From Labilibaculum sp. DW002 (GTDB lineage Bacteria; Bacteroidota; Bacteroidia; Bacteroidales; Marinifilaceae): 64,000 nucleotides of DNA. Every line of letters begins with the position of its first letter. Positions within the stretch are counted from its first letter, which is position 1. Shown here one piece after another: positions 9,547-19,572 of this stretch. Made by a program: the position numbers and the translations under genes. The notes beneath the pieces were generated by a model. It saw only the letters and a list, made by a program, of their open reading frames with translations. It did not search any database and was not told the DNA's origin. The stretch spans positions 124,001-188,000 of the forward strand of contig NZ_JAKJSC010000003.1 in assembly GCF_029029525.1 (NCBI RefSeq). The letters run 5' to 3'.

Positions 9547-10644
9547 ATGAGTTATACTCAAAAACAAGTTACAGATGCTTTACGCTTGGTTCAGTTTCCT
9601 GGATCAGATAAAGATATCATGTCCTTGGACATGGTTCGTAATATGCAAATTGAGGGCAAAAAAATTGCGTTCGACTTAGTTTTCCAAAAATCTGATGATC
9701 CAAACATTATCCCTTTAAAAAAGGCTTGTGTTGCTAATGTTTTACGTTTTGTAGATAAGGATGCTGAAATTAAAGGAAACATCAAGGTAAAAGCTGTTCA
9801 CGTTGTTGAGGCACCTTCAGTATTGCCTAAAGTGACCAATATTATTGCGGTAGCTTCTGGTAAAGGTGGCGTTGGTAAATCAACTATTTCGTCGAACTTA
9901 GCTGTAGCTTTAGCAAAGGCCGGTAAAAAAGTTGGTCTTATCGATGCTGATATTTATGGGCCTTCGGTTCCAAAAATGTTTGGTTCAGAGAATGCAAGCC
10001 CAAAACTAATTCAGATTGATGGTAAGGATAGAATCGAACCACATGAGCGTTATGGAGTAAAAATGTTATCAATTGGTTTCTTTGTTGATCCTGCTCAGGC
10101 AACTGTATGGAGAGGTCCTATGGCTTCGAATGCACTTAAGCAAATGATTGAAGAAGGCAACTGGGGCGAGCTTGATTTTGTATTGATCGACCTTCCTCCC
10201 GGAACATCAGATATTCACTTAACATTGGTACAAACTGTACCGGTAACCGGAGCTATCGTTGTAAGTACACCTCAAGATGTCGCTTTGGCTGATGCTGTAA
10301 AAGGTATTAATATGTTCGAAGGTGCTGGTGTAAATGTGCCGATTTTAGGTTTGGTTGAAAATATGGCTTGGTTTACACCTGCTGAATTACCAGATAACAA
10401 ATATTACATTTTCGGAAAGGATGGTTGTAAAAAATTAGCTGAAGAAAAAAACATCAACCTACTAGGTCAGATTCCAATTGTACAAAGTATTCGTGAGGGT
10501 GGTGATAATGGTACACCTGCAGCTCTAAACGAAGACTCAGTAACAGGTATGGCTTTCGCCGATTTGGCATCAAAATTAATGTCTGCAGTAGACAAAAGAA
10601 ATACGGATAAGGATCCAACTGAGACTGTAAAAATCACTCGATAG
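9547..10644 (+). CDS. mrp: Mrp/NBP35-family iron-sulfur carrier ATPase
   Basis: A 365-residue P-loop ATPase. The N-terminal MIP18/DUF59-like domain (about 1-85) is followed by the deviant Walker A GKGGVGKST (105-113) and the switch region LIDADIYGPSVP. The family loads Fe-S clusters onto apoproteins. The C-terminal CxxC seen in many homologues is absent; the matching region reads ENMAWFTPAELPDNKYYIFG, the form I recall for Bacteroidota proteins. A terminator follows at once, so mrp ends the transcription unit. Confidence 0.92.
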   Translation: MSYTQKQVTDALRLVQFPGSDKDIMSLDMVRNMQIEGKKIAFDLVFQKSDDPNIIPLKKACVANVLRFVDKDAEIKGNIKVKAVHVVEAPSVLPKVTNIIAVASGKGGVGKSTISSNLAVALAKAGKKVGLIDADIYGPSVPKMFGSENASPKLIQIDGKDRIEPHERYGVKMLSIGFFVDPAQATVWRGPMASNALKQMIEEGNWGELDFVLIDLPPGTSDIHLTLVQTVPVTGAIVVSTPQDVALADAVKGINMFEGAGVNVPILGLVENMAWFTPAELPDNKYYIFGKDGCKKLAEEKNINLLGQIPIVQSIREGGDNGTPAALNEDSVTGMAFADLASKLMSAVDKRNTDKDPTETVKITR

Positions 10645-10663
10645 AGTTTAAATATTATGATTT

Positions 10664-10696
10664 AAAAAGGAGCATTTTGTGCTCCTTTTTTATTTT
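10664..10696 (+). terminator. Rho-independent terminator after mrp
   Basis: Stem AAAAAGGAGCA / TGCTCCTTTTT with a five-base loop followed by a T-rich run, 20 bases past the stop codon. Confidence 0.9.
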
Positions 10697-10886
10697 TGGT
10701 TAAATAAGCTTATATTCAGAAAGTTTTAATAATTTTCATACATGTAATTGAGTATGATATGGAATTAATATAACTTATTGCAGTTGAGGTGTTTTGTTGT
10801 TTTTGTACTTGTGTGAAATCAATTTTAATTAACCTTTGTATACTAAAATATCGGTTTTAACTGTTAATCTAACAAAAGGATAAGTC

Positions 10887-13800
10887 TTGGCTAGGAAAAA
10901 TTTTCGAAAAGGATATATAGGAATTTGTTGTTTGCTATTTGTGTTTGCCTGTTCAAATCAGAAAAATACATTTGTTAGTAGACAGTACCATTCATTGACA
11001 ACGCACTACAATGTTTATTTTAATGGGAAAGAAAGTCTAAAAGAAGGAGAGCGGAAGATAGAGGAAGGAATTCAAGAGAATTATTCTTTACTATTGCCAG
11101 TTTTCGAATATCAGGATCCAACTGCACGTACCTTGTCTTTTTCGAGTATGGATAGGGTATTAGAGAAAGCCACCAAGGCAATTAAAATACATTCTATAAC
11201 GCGTAAACCAAAGCGAAAAAAAGGGAATCAATCTGATAAATACAAAGAGTTTAGAAAGAAAAAAGAGTATAACGATTGGATCGATGACTGCTATCTTTTA
11301 ATTGGAAAAGCAAAGTTTTACAAAGGAGAACATCATGTATCCGAGAAGGCATTTGAATTTATATTAAAAGAATACCCAGAATCGGAATTAGTTCCTGAAG
11401 CAAAACTAGGATTGGCTAGAAGCTTAATTGATAGAGGAGAATTTATTTCTGGTACTGAAATTTTAGACCGATTAATCGAAGAACCTAAACTACCAAAAGA
11501 GTTTATACTTGAAATTTCTAGTTTGAGGGCGAACTTAGCAATCCAACAAAAGGAGTATGAAAGTGGTATTGATGAATTGGAACGATCTATTGAACTTCTT
11601 GATTCGAAGAGAAAAAAAGGACGTTTTTACTATCTGATTGCGCAACTTTATCAGAAGCTTGATAACCCAAATTCCGCTTCGCGAACTTTACAGAAATTAA
11701 TTGATTTAAATGCTTCTTACCAAATGACATTTAATGCTAAAATTAGTAGAGCATTATCGTACACAGGGGAAGAAAATGGCGAAGAGATTCGCAAAACGTT
11801 GCGTAAGATGCTTCGTGATGATAAAAATACAGAGTATCAAGATCAGATCTATTATGCTCTTGCAGAGATGGATGTGAAAGATGATGATATGGAATCGGCC
11901 GTTCCGAATTATTGGGAATCTACAAAGCGTGCAGTTTTTAATGAAAATCAAAAAGCGATTTCTTTTTTAAAGTTGGGAGATTATTATTTCGAAGATCTAA
12001 ACTATCCTAAGTCACAAATGTGTTACGATAGCTCGATGACCTATCTTGGTAGTGACTACCCAAATTACAAAGTGATTTCGAAGCGAATTGGAAACCTAAC
12101 CGAATTGGTAAACAATCTTAACATGGTAACAAGAGAAGATAGTTTGCAGAGGGTGGCTACTTTGAGTTCCAACGAACGAGATAAATTAATTCAAGGGATA
12201 ATTCAAAAAATTACCGATAAGGAAAGAGAAGCCAAATTGAAGGAGGCAGAAGCAATTTCGGATAGAGCATTCTTTAGCCAGAACAACATGTTGGGTAATT
12301 CTAACAGACAGCAAAGCACACAAGGGAATTGGTATTTCTATAATCCAACGAATATTGGCCTTGGGAAATCAGACTTTCAGCGTAAATGGGGTCGTAGAAA
12401 ACTAGAGGATAATTGGAGAAGAAAGAATAAAGCAGCCTTTAGTTTAGAGGATGCGGAAATGGCTTTAGAGGAAGCTCCAAAGGGTGAAACAGGTACCGAT
12501 ATCATAAAAAAAGATCCTAAATCGAAGGATTATTATTTGGTTGATTTGCCAATGACCAAAGCGGGAATGGAGAAATCTGACGAGAGAATAATGAGGGGAT
12601 TGTATCAGGCTGCTTTGGTTTACGAAGAAAAATTAAACAATAAAGAGAAGGCCTTGGAGACAATGGCTGACTTGATTGAAAGATATCCGAATAATCCATA
12701 TCTGCTTTCGGCTTATTACCATTCCTATTCTTTAAACAAGGAGTTGGGGAATACAGCTGCTGCTAATAATTTTAAGAATAAAATACTAAACGAATTTAAA
12801 GGTAGCGATTACGCGAAAGCGCTTAATGATCCAAACTATTTTGCAAAAGTTCAGGCAGAAGATCAAAAAGCTAACATATTGTACGAGAGAGCATATGAAG
12901 ATTTTCAGAATTTCTACTACCTAAGAGTAATTAAGACTTGTAACGAAGGATTGTTGCGTTATCCGGAAAGTGAATTGCGCCCTCGATTCTTGTTTTTACG
13001 TGCTTTGTGTATTGGTAGAACGAAAGAGGTTTCTCAGTTTAAGCAGAGCTTAGATCAGTTAATTGCAGCAAAACCAACACCTGAAATTGCGAAAACAGCA
13101 AAGGCTATTTTAAAAGGTTTGGAAGATGGAGCTGTTCCAATGCAATACACTGTTATTGATATGGAGCAAGCAAGGCAAAATCGTTTGCTAAGAAATTGGC
13201 GAATGGAAGGCGAGCAGGCTGTTGTTGCAGTTAAAAAAGAAAAGAAAGAAAGCTCTGTTAAACCAATATATAAGTTTGATGCCAAAGAAGAACATTTCTT
13301 TGTATTGCTGTTTGATAGGAAAGATGCAGATCCTAATCGTACCTTGTTTAATGTTTCGAAGTACAATTCTGAAAGTTACAATAGTCGTGTATTTAAGGTT
13401 GATCGACTATCCTTAAATAAGCAAAAGATCATGATTATGGTGAAAGGCTTAAAAGATAAGGAAGATGCTTTGAACTATTTTAATGGAATTATTACCAGCG
13501 ATAAAGCTTTTAGTGGTCTTGAAAATGCAGATTATCGAAATTTCGTTATTTCGAAATCAAATTTTAATATTTTCAAGAAAAATGAAGACATTGAATCTTA
13601 CCTTGACTTTTATACGCAAAGCTATTTTAACATAACAAGAAAAAATAGCAAGACCACTGTAAGAAAAAAGGGAAAATTGGTTTCTGTAAATACCAATTTG
13701 GACTCAACAACCTTTATATATAAGCCTTCGGAAAACCATAAGTTTATTCTTTTGGTACCATCTAGAAAAGTGAACATTGGTAAGTTAAGAGCAGATATCT

Positions 13801-14462
13801 TTAATCATGACAAGGATTTTAAAGTAATTAAAGATCAGTACGATATCGATTTGAATATGATCATTGTAAACAATGTTGGGTCGAAGGCTGATGCGATGAA
13901 TTACTTTAAGAAGCTAACCGAAGATGATAATGTATATACTCAACTAGCAAATGTTGAATATCGAAACTTTATCATTAGCGAAGATAATTTTAAGAAGTTT
14001 TACATCAGCAAAACCTTATTCCCTTATCTCGACTTTTTTAAGGAGAACTATTTGCAAGATCTTATTACTAAAACGCCTAAGCCAAAACAGGAATTGGTTC
14101 AGGAAGGATTGTATACCTATAATGCGGAAACGCCACATTATTTTGCTTTGGTTTATGCCACCGATAATGTGAATAAAAAGCAATTGCTGAATGGGATTAA
14201 GAAATACAATACTCGTAGCTTAAAGGTTGAGGTGAGAGCTTTGGACGACAAACGTGAAATACTATTGGTTACCAACATGCGAAATAAAAAGCAAGCAATG
14301 ATGTATTTCAGAGCCATTGTTACCAATCGTGCGTTGTTCGAGCCAATTGAAAAGGTTGGTTATCGAAATTTTGTTATTTCTGCTGACAATCTGGAAACCT
14401 TCATGAAAAATCCTGATCCGGCTGTTTATCTTCAGTTTTTCAAGAAGTGGTATTTAAATTAG
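10887..14462 (+). CDS. porW: Type IX secretion / gliding TPR lipoprotein PorW (SprE)
   Basis: A 1191-residue lipoprotein with a type II signal peptide (FVFACS, Cys22) and the family motif near the mature N-terminus (SRQYHSLTTHYNVYFNG). TPR-like helical repeats run to about residue 800. PorW/SprE is needed for type IX secretion and links outer-membrane parts to the motor. The start is TTG at 10887: an in-frame TAA lies two codons upstream and a purine-rich AAAAGGA precedes it. The C-terminal third holds three divergent repeats (about 802-912, 951-1058, 1084-1191), each starting H-F/Y/K-F and containing YRNFVIS or YRNFIIS. porX follows directly. Confidence 0.85.
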   Translation: MARKNFRKGYIGICCLLFVFACSNQKNTFVSRQYHSLTTHYNVYFNGKESLKEGERKIEEGIQENYSLLLPVFEYQDPTARTLSFSSMDRVLEKATKAIKIHSITRKPKRKKGNQSDKYKEFRKKKEYNDWIDDCYLLIGKAKFYKGEHHVSEKAFEFILKEYPESELVPEAKLGLARSLIDRGEFISGTEILDRLIEEPKLPKEFILEISSLRANLAIQQKEYESGIDELERSIELLDSKRKKGRFYYLIAQLYQKLDNPNSASRTLQKLIDLNASYQMTFNAKISRALSYTGEENGEEIRKTLRKMLRDDKNTEYQDQIYYALAEMDVKDDDMESAVPNYWESTKRAVFNENQKAISFLKLGDYYFEDLNYPKSQMCYDSSMTYLGSDYPNYKVISKRIGNLTELVNNLNMVTREDSLQRVATLSSNERDKLIQGIIQKITDKEREAKLKEAEAISDRAFFSQNNMLGNSNRQQSTQGNWYFYNPTNIGLGKSDFQRKWGRRKLEDNWRRKNKAAFSLEDAEMALEEAPKGETGTDIIKKDPKSKDYYLVDLPMTKAGMEKSDERIMRGLYQAALVYEEKLNNKEKALETMADLIERYPNNPYLLSAYYHSYSLNKELGNTAAANNFKNKILNEFKGSDYAKALNDPNYFAKVQAEDQKANILYERAYEDFQNFYYLRVIKTCNEGLLRYPESELRPRFLFLRALCIGRTKEVSQFKQSLDQLIAAKPTPEIAKTAKAILKGLEDGAVPMQYTVIDMEQARQNRLLRNWRMEGEQAVVAVKKEKKESSVKPIYKFDAKEEHFFVLLFDRKDADPNRTLFNVSKYNSESYNSRVFKVDRLSLNKQKIMIMVKGLKDKEDALNYFNGIITSDKAFSGLENADYRNFVISKSNFNIFKKNEDIESYLDFYTQSYFNITRKNSKTTVRKKGKLVSVNTNLDSTTFIYKPSENHKFILLVPSRKVNIGKLRADIFNHDKDFKVIKDQYDIDLNMIIVNNVGSKADAMNYFKKLTEDDNVYTQLANVEYRNFIISEDNFKKFYISKTLFPYLDFFKENYLQDLITKTPKPKQELVQEGLYTYNAETPHYFALVYATDNVNKKQLLNGIKKYNTRSLKVEVRALDDKREILLVTNMRNKKQAMMYFRAIVTNRALFEPIEKVGYRNFVISADNLETFMKNPDPAVYLQFFKKWYLN

Positions 14463-14548
14463 ATTCTGTTTCCTGCAAAATAAAAGGTTCTACTTAGCGT
14501 TACATCTATTACAAGTTAGGCTGTTTATTCGTTGAACTATTAAAATGA

Positions 14549-16108
14549 ATGTTTGTGAAAGAGACTAAGATACTTTGGGTAGATGATGAAATTGAGTTGT
14601 TGAAGCCTCATATCATTTTTTTAGAAGGAAAAGGATACTGCGTAAAATCATGCAATAATGCGCCAGATGCTATTGATATGCTTAGAGATGAGCTGTTTGA
14701 TTTGGTTCTGTTGGATGAAAACATGCCAGGTATGTCGGGTTTAGAAGCTTTGTCTGAGATAAAAGCTATTGATCCTACCCTTCCCATTGTAATGATTACC
14801 AAGAGTGAAGAGGAAGATATCATGGATGAAGCCATTGGAGGACATATTAGTGATTATTTAATAAAGCCAGTTAACCCTAAACAGATTCTTCTGAGTGTTA
14901 AAAAAAATACAGATAAGAGACGTTTGGTTTCTGAGAAAACAACCTCTGCTTACCAATCTCGATTTTCGCAATTGGGTATGGAAATAAATGATTGCAGAAG
15001 TTTTGAAGAATGGAAACACATTTATAAAAAACTTGTCTTTTGGGAACTGGAACTTGCCGGTATTGAAGATTCCGGAATGGATGAAGTTCTGAAAATGCAA
15101 AAAACAGAAGCTAATAATCTGTTTGCTCGCTATATAAAGAAGAATTACTTAGATTGGATGGGTTCAGATACGAGTGATAGACCCTTGTTTTCTCATAATG
15201 TATTCAAGGAGAAAGTTTTTCCGTTAATCGATAAGGGAGAAAAAGTTGTCTTTGTATTGATTGATAACTTACGAGCCGATCAATGGCAAATATTATACCC
15301 TATTATTAGCGAATATTTTGTGATGAAAGATGAAGATATGTATTGCTCCATCTTACCAACTGCAACACAATATGCAAGAAATGCTATGTTCTCAGGTTTA
15401 ATGCCATTGGATATACAGAAAAGGTATCCCCAATTATGGATTGGGGATGATGAAGACACAAGTAAAAACTTGCATGAAGAAGAATTAATTGATTTGCATT
15501 TGAAGCGAAAATTCAAAGATGTGAAGTTTAATTATGAAAAAATCAACTCCAAAAAGACTGGTGCAAAAATAATTGATAGTATTTCCACATTATTGGATGC
15601 ACAATTAAATGTATTTGTTTACAATTTTGTTGATATGCTTTCTCATGCACGTACCGAGAGTGAGATGATCAGAGAACTCGCTAATGATGAGGCAGCTTAT
15701 CGATCGTTAACAGCCTCTTGGTTTGAACATTCTCAATTGCTCGAGTTAATAAAGAAACTTTCAGAGGAGAATGTAAAGTTGATTATCTCTACAGATCATG
15801 GCTCTATTAGGGTGCAAAATCCGATTAAGGTAGTTGGAGACAGACAGACAAATGCGAACCTGAGGTACAAGATGGGAAAGAACCTGAATTACAATGCAAA
15901 ACAAGTTTTTGAGGTTACTGACCCACGAAAAGCACTCTTACCGCAAGTAAATGTAAGTTCTTCGTATATATTTGCAACAGGAGAAGACTTTTTAGCCTAT
16001 CCTAACAATTATAATTACTACAGTTCATATTATAAAAATACCTTTCAACATGGAGGTATTTCCTTAGAAGAAATGTTAATTCCTTTAATAACTTTGAGCC
16101 CTCGTTAA
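14549..16108 (+). CDS. porX: Type IX secretion response regulator PorX (receiver + PglZ)
   Basis: A 519-residue protein with an N-terminal receiver (WVDDE at 10-14, phosphoacceptor Asp56 in LLDENMP, Thr in MITKS, Lys in YLIKP) and a C-terminal PglZ/alkaline-phosphatase-like domain (VVFVLIDNLRADQW, later LIISTDHGS). In Porphyromonas, PorX works with the sensor PorY and regulates type IX secretion genes; its PglZ domain acts on nucleotides. No DNA-binding domain is visible. GTG at 14555 is an alternative start giving a two-residue shorter protein. Confidence 0.93.
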   Translation: MFVKETKILWVDDEIELLKPHIIFLEGKGYCVKSCNNAPDAIDMLRDELFDLVLLDENMPGMSGLEALSEIKAIDPTLPIVMITKSEEEDIMDEAIGGHISDYLIKPVNPKQILLSVKKNTDKRRLVSEKTTSAYQSRFSQLGMEINDCRSFEEWKHIYKKLVFWELELAGIEDSGMDEVLKMQKTEANNLFARYIKKNYLDWMGSDTSDRPLFSHNVFKEKVFPLIDKGEKVVFVLIDNLRADQWQILYPIISEYFVMKDEDMYCSILPTATQYARNAMFSGLMPLDIQKRYPQLWIGDDEDTSKNLHEEELIDLHLKRKFKDVKFNYEKINSKKTGAKIIDSISTLLDAQLNVFVYNFVDMLSHARTESEMIRELANDEAAYRSLTASWFEHSQLLELIKKLSEENVKLIISTDHGSIRVQNPIKVVGDRQTNANLRYKMGKNLNYNAKQVFEVTDPRKALLPQVNVSSSYIFATGEDFLAYPNNYNYYSSYYKNTFQHGGISLEEMLIPLITLSPR

Positions 16109-16135
16109 AAGTTAGTTATCAATTGTTTTTTTAAG

Positions 16136-16552
16136 ATGAGTGTATTAAAAATTAATTCACTGGAAGAAATAAATGCAGTTGCAAAAGAATTTCTTTCATT
16201 AGTTGGAGATAAGAGAATATTTGCTCTTCAGGGAGCAATGGGAGTTGGTAAAACGACTTTTGTGAAAGCGGTTTGCGAAGAATTAGGTGTTGAGGATACG
16301 ATTAATAGTCCAACCTTTGCTATTGTTAACGAATACCATACAGCAAAAGATAAATTAGTGTATCACTTCGATTTCTATAGAATTGAAGATGTACAGGAGG
16401 CTTACGATTTTGGTTACGAAGATTATTTCTACAGTCAGGCAATGTGTTTTATCGAATGGCCAGAAAAAATAGAATCTATTTTGCCACAAGACACGGTAGA
16501 AGTTCTTTTTGAAGAACAAACCGATGGCACTCGCTCAATTATGATTCACTAA
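16136..16552 (+). CDS. tsaE: tRNA threonylcarbamoyladenosine biosynthesis ATPase TsaE
   Basis: A 138-residue P-loop protein with Walker A GAMGVGKTT (33-41) and the conserved SPTFAIVNEY, HFDFYRIED and FIEWPEKI motifs. It works with TsaB and TsaD to make t6A37 in ANN-decoding tRNAs. It lies 27 bases after porX, and the order porX-tsaE-ald is common in Bacteroidota, which argues for a shared transcript. Confidence 0.95.
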   Translation: MSVLKINSLEEINAVAKEFLSLVGDKRIFALQGAMGVGKTTFVKAVCEELGVEDTINSPTFAIVNEYHTAKDKLVYHFDFYRIEDVQEAYDFGYEDYFYSQAMCFIEWPEKIESILPQDTVEVLFEEQTDGTRSIMIH

Positions 16553-16648
16553 TATCCCCCGCAAATAAAAACAGAGTATTTAAGCAAAAATTTCTTAAAT
16601 TGTAAGTTCAATATACCTGTTTAAGTTTAATACCATTACAATTTGCAT

Positions 16649-17872
16649 ATGGGGCCATTAAGTGAAGGATCAAGGAATTTTCCACTCGGACAAGAATTTT
16701 ATCAGCCGAAAGAGGAAATGTTGGAAATTGAGCGTCGACGTAAACAGTTGGCTATTGGTATTCCTAAAGAAGACCACAAAGGCGAAAATCGAATTTGCCT
16801 AACTCCACAATCTGTAGAAGTTTTAGTGAACAATGGTCACGATGTGATGCTGGAACGTGGCGCAGGCTTAGCTTCAAATTATACCGATAAGGAGTATAGT
16901 GAGAATGGAGCTTTGATTGTGAACGATAAAAAGGAAATTTACCAGTGCGATGTAGTAATGCAGGTTTCTCCTTTTTCGCATGCCGAAATTGATATGCTAC
17001 GAGGAAATCAAATCCTTTTTTCGGCCCTTCAAATGAAGAGTCAATGTGGCGAGAATATTCGCAAGCTAATGCAGAAAAAAGTAACTGCAATTGCTATGGA
17101 ATTGGTGAAAGATCAGAATAATTTCTTTCCTGTTGTTCGTTCTATGGCCGAAATTGCAGGAATCTCATCGGTAATGATTGCCGGAGAATATTTGAGCAAA
17201 GCTCACGGAGGAAAAGGTGTTATGCTTGGTGGAATTACGGGTATTACGCCAACCGAAGTTATTGTGCTTGGTGCAGGAACAGCATCAGAATATGCTACTA
17301 GAGCAGCCATGGGTTTAGGAGCGATGGTTAAAGTTTTTGACGATTCCATTTACCGCTTGCGCAGATTAGAAGATCATTTAGGTCATCGAGTATTTACTTC
17401 TATTTTTCATCCTCATGTTTTGGAAAAAGCATTGGCTTCGGCCGATGTAGTAATTGGTGCGTTACGATACGAAAAAAACAAGAGTGGTTTTATCGTTACC
17501 GAAGATATGGTAGCCAAAATGAAACCAGGATCTATAATTATTGATCTGAGTATCGATCAGGGAGGTTGTTTCGAAACTTCGATGATGACAACACATAAGG
17601 ATCCTGTTTTTAAAAAATTTGGCGTATTGCATTACTGCGTGCCAAATGTGCCTTCTCATGTTTCCAGAACTGCTTCTCTTGCTTTGAGTAATATTTGCTC
17701 TCCTTTGTTGTTGCAAATTGGACACAATGGTGGCGTTCATCAGTTTATTAAGCACGATATGGGCTTGCGCCATGGAACGTATATTTACCGAGGAATATTA
17801 ACCAACCGTCGTTTAGGAGATTCTTTTGGAATTTTGGCTAAAGACATCGATTTGCTGCTTGCTGCGATGTAG
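16649..17872 (+). CDS. ald: Alanine dehydrogenase
   Basis: NAD-dependent interconversion of alanine and pyruvate plus ammonia. The protein has the N-terminal AlaDH/PNT fold (GIPKEDHKGENRICLTPQ) and a Rossmann domain with GAGTASEYATRAAMGLGA near residue 208. The ATG at 16649 is chosen over a TTG two codons upstream. At 407 residues it belongs to the longer Bacteroidota type with an N-terminal extension of about 35 residues. Its last 35 bases overlap the end of the convergent HAD phosphatase gene. Confidence 0.92.
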   Translation: MGPLSEGSRNFPLGQEFYQPKEEMLEIERRRKQLAIGIPKEDHKGENRICLTPQSVEVLVNNGHDVMLERGAGLASNYTDKEYSENGALIVNDKKEIYQCDVVMQVSPFSHAEIDMLRGNQILFSALQMKSQCGENIRKLMQKKVTAIAMELVKDQNNFFPVVRSMAEIAGISSVMIAGEYLSKAHGGKGVMLGGITGITPTEVIVLGAGTASEYATRAAMGLGAMVKVFDDSIYRLRRLEDHLGHRVFTSIFHPHVLEKALASADVVIGALRYEKNKSGFIVTEDMVAKMKPGSIIIDLSIDQGGCFETSMMTTHKDPVFKKFGVLHYCVPNVPSHVSRTASLALSNICSPLLLQIGHNGGVHQFIKHDMGLRHGTYIYRGILTNRRLGDSFGILAKDIDLLLAAM

Positions 17873-18695
17873 CTTGAAACGTTTCATTTACAGCTTTAGA
17901 AAATCCGTCATCGGTAACACTTTCCGTTACCTGATATTTGGCTTTTAATTCTTTAGGAGCATTGGCTACAACAAAACTGTGCTTTCCCCATTCTAATAAA
18001 TCGATATCATTGTAATCATTACCGATTACAAAGGATTCACTTGCTTTAATTTTTAGATTATCGCAAAGCCATTGGCAGCCACGTCCTTTTGAAATGTGCT
18101 CAGGAAAAATTTCCATCCAAATGGATTCATGATCCAATGGTGAAGTAGCACGAATGATTTTAATGTCCGTAAATTTTGTTTTCAACTCTTCAAACCAATC
18201 TACTTTATTGGGCAATATGGCTAAAATTTGGCAAGCATCTCGTTTGGTGTCAGACAATTGTCCAACTGGTGTTGCAAATTGCTTATATAAAGCTAGTCTT
18301 CTGTCAAAATCGGGGTTTTTATTTCCACTTTGGTAGTACCAAAATTGATGGTTGAGCGGAATTGGATCCAAAATCATAAAATCAATTTCATGGTCGATTA
18401 AAATTTCAGATAAATCCTGAACTTCACCTGCTTCAATTTGTTGTGAGTAGATTAATTCTTTCGTTTCCCATTTCATGATTCCCGCACCCGAAGAGAAAAT
18501 CAAGTAATCGATTGGAAAATTTTCAGGCAAAACTGCCATTGCAGAATAAAGTGTTCTTCCCGTGGCAATTACTCTTGTAATTCCTTGATCTTTTAATTGG
18601 AGCAGTGTGTTGTAATTCGTTTTGCTGATGCTTCCCTGCGAAGGGAGTATTGTTCCATCTAAGTCGGTAACTACGATTTTTATATTCTGAGCCAT
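17838..18695 (-). CDS. HAD-superfamily (Cof-type) phosphatase
   Basis: A 285-residue cytosolic hydrolase of the Cof/YbiV group. Motif I is TDLDGT with Asp11 and Asp13, motif II reads ATGRT, a Lys motif lies near HISKGRG, and motif IV is GNDYND near residue 218. A large cap lies between motifs II and III, as in class IIB enzymes that act on sugar phosphates or FMN. The substrate cannot be read from sequence. The last 35 bases overlap ald tail to tail. Confidence 0.88.
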   Translation of the reverse strand: MAQNIKIVVTDLDGTILPSQGSISKTNYNTLLQLKDQGITRVIATGRTLYSAMAVLPENFPIDYLIFSSGAGIMKWETKELIYSQQIEAGEVQDLSEILIDHEIDFMILDPIPLNHQFWYYQSGNKNPDFDRRLALYKQFATPVGQLSDTKRDACQILAILPNKVDWFEELKTKFTDIKIIRATSPLDHESIWMEIFPEHISKGRGCQWLCDNLKIKASESFVIGNDYNDIDLLEWGKHSFVVANAPKELKAKYQVTESVTDDGFSKAVNETFQATSQQAANRCL

Positions 18696-18879
18696 AAAAG
18701 AGAATTTTGGGAAGAATCCCCAATTTACAGATTTAGCTTGAGAATTGGCTCATAAACAAATTAAAATATGTGCTTTGACTAATTCTTTGAGCTAGTAGTA
18801 TCTTTTAATTGATTAGTTAACCCCAATCCTCCATTTTGAAAATAATTGAGTACTGTCTTTTAAGTTTACCTCCCCCTCC

Positions 18880-18898
18880 CGCAAGTCTGTGACTTGTG
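18880..18898 (+). repeat. REP-like palindrome 1
   Basis: CGCAAGTCTGTGACTTGTG: arms CAAGTC/GACTTG with a three-base loop. It is the left flank of the transposase gene and the same family as the copies at 19522 and 20102. Confidence 0.75.
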
Positions 18899-18972
18899 AT
18901 TAATAAAAAGACATAATAATATCAATTTTATAAATTATTGTTACATTAGATCGTTTTTACTAATGGGTTATT

Positions 18973-19518
18973 ATGAGTCGTAATTATAAATTTAGGGATC
19001 AGGAAAGTCCATATTTTATAAGTTTTGGAACAGTACATTGGATAGATGTTTTTGTACGGTCACAATATAAAGATATACTTGTTGATAGTCTAAATCATTG
19101 TATTCAAAACAAGGGTTTAGTGATTTACGGATGGGTAATAATGACAAGTCATATTCATTTGATTATTGGAACAAAGCAGGAAAAAATGCAAGATATTGTT
19201 CGAGATTTTAAAAAATATACATCAAAAGCAATTGTACAGGCAATTAGAGAAAATCCAAGGGAAAGTAGAAGAGAATGGATGTTGTGGATGTTTGAGCGTG
19301 CAGGTAAGAAGAATGGAAACAACACGAACTTTCAATTTTGGCAACAAAACAATAAACCAATTGAATTAAGTGATACAATAATGATAGATCAAAAACTCAA
19401 TTATTTGCACAATAATCCTGTTGAAGAAGGTTTTGTAATTGAGTCGCATGATTACAAATATAGTAGTGCGATAGATTATGCCGATGGAAAGGGATTATTA
19501 GAAGTTGAGTTAGTTTAG
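18973..19518 (+). mobile_element. REP-associated tyrosine transposase (Y1_Tnp family)
   Basis: A 181-residue single-strand transposase of the IS200/RAYT type. The metal-binding HUH motif is HIHLI (His60, His62). The helix carrying the likely nucleophile includes KKYTSKAI (Tyr82) and LNYLHNNPVEEGF, typical of RAYT proteins; I cannot tell which Tyr is catalytic. REP-like palindromes lie 75 bases before the start and directly after the stop, in opposite orientation. RAYTs are usually domesticated and spread REP sequences in trans. The frame is intact. Confidence 0.9.
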
Positions 19519-19521
19519 AAA

Positions 19522-19542
19522 CCACAAGTCGCAGACTTGCGG
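19522..19542 (-). repeat. REP-like palindrome 2
   Basis: CCACAAGTCGCAGACTTGCGG, the reverse complement form of copy 1 (CCGCAAGTCTGCGACTTGTGG on minus). It starts four bases after the transposase stop. Confidence 0.75.
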
Positions 19543-19572
19543 TAGTTGGGGAATCAATAAAACGAGGAAGAA

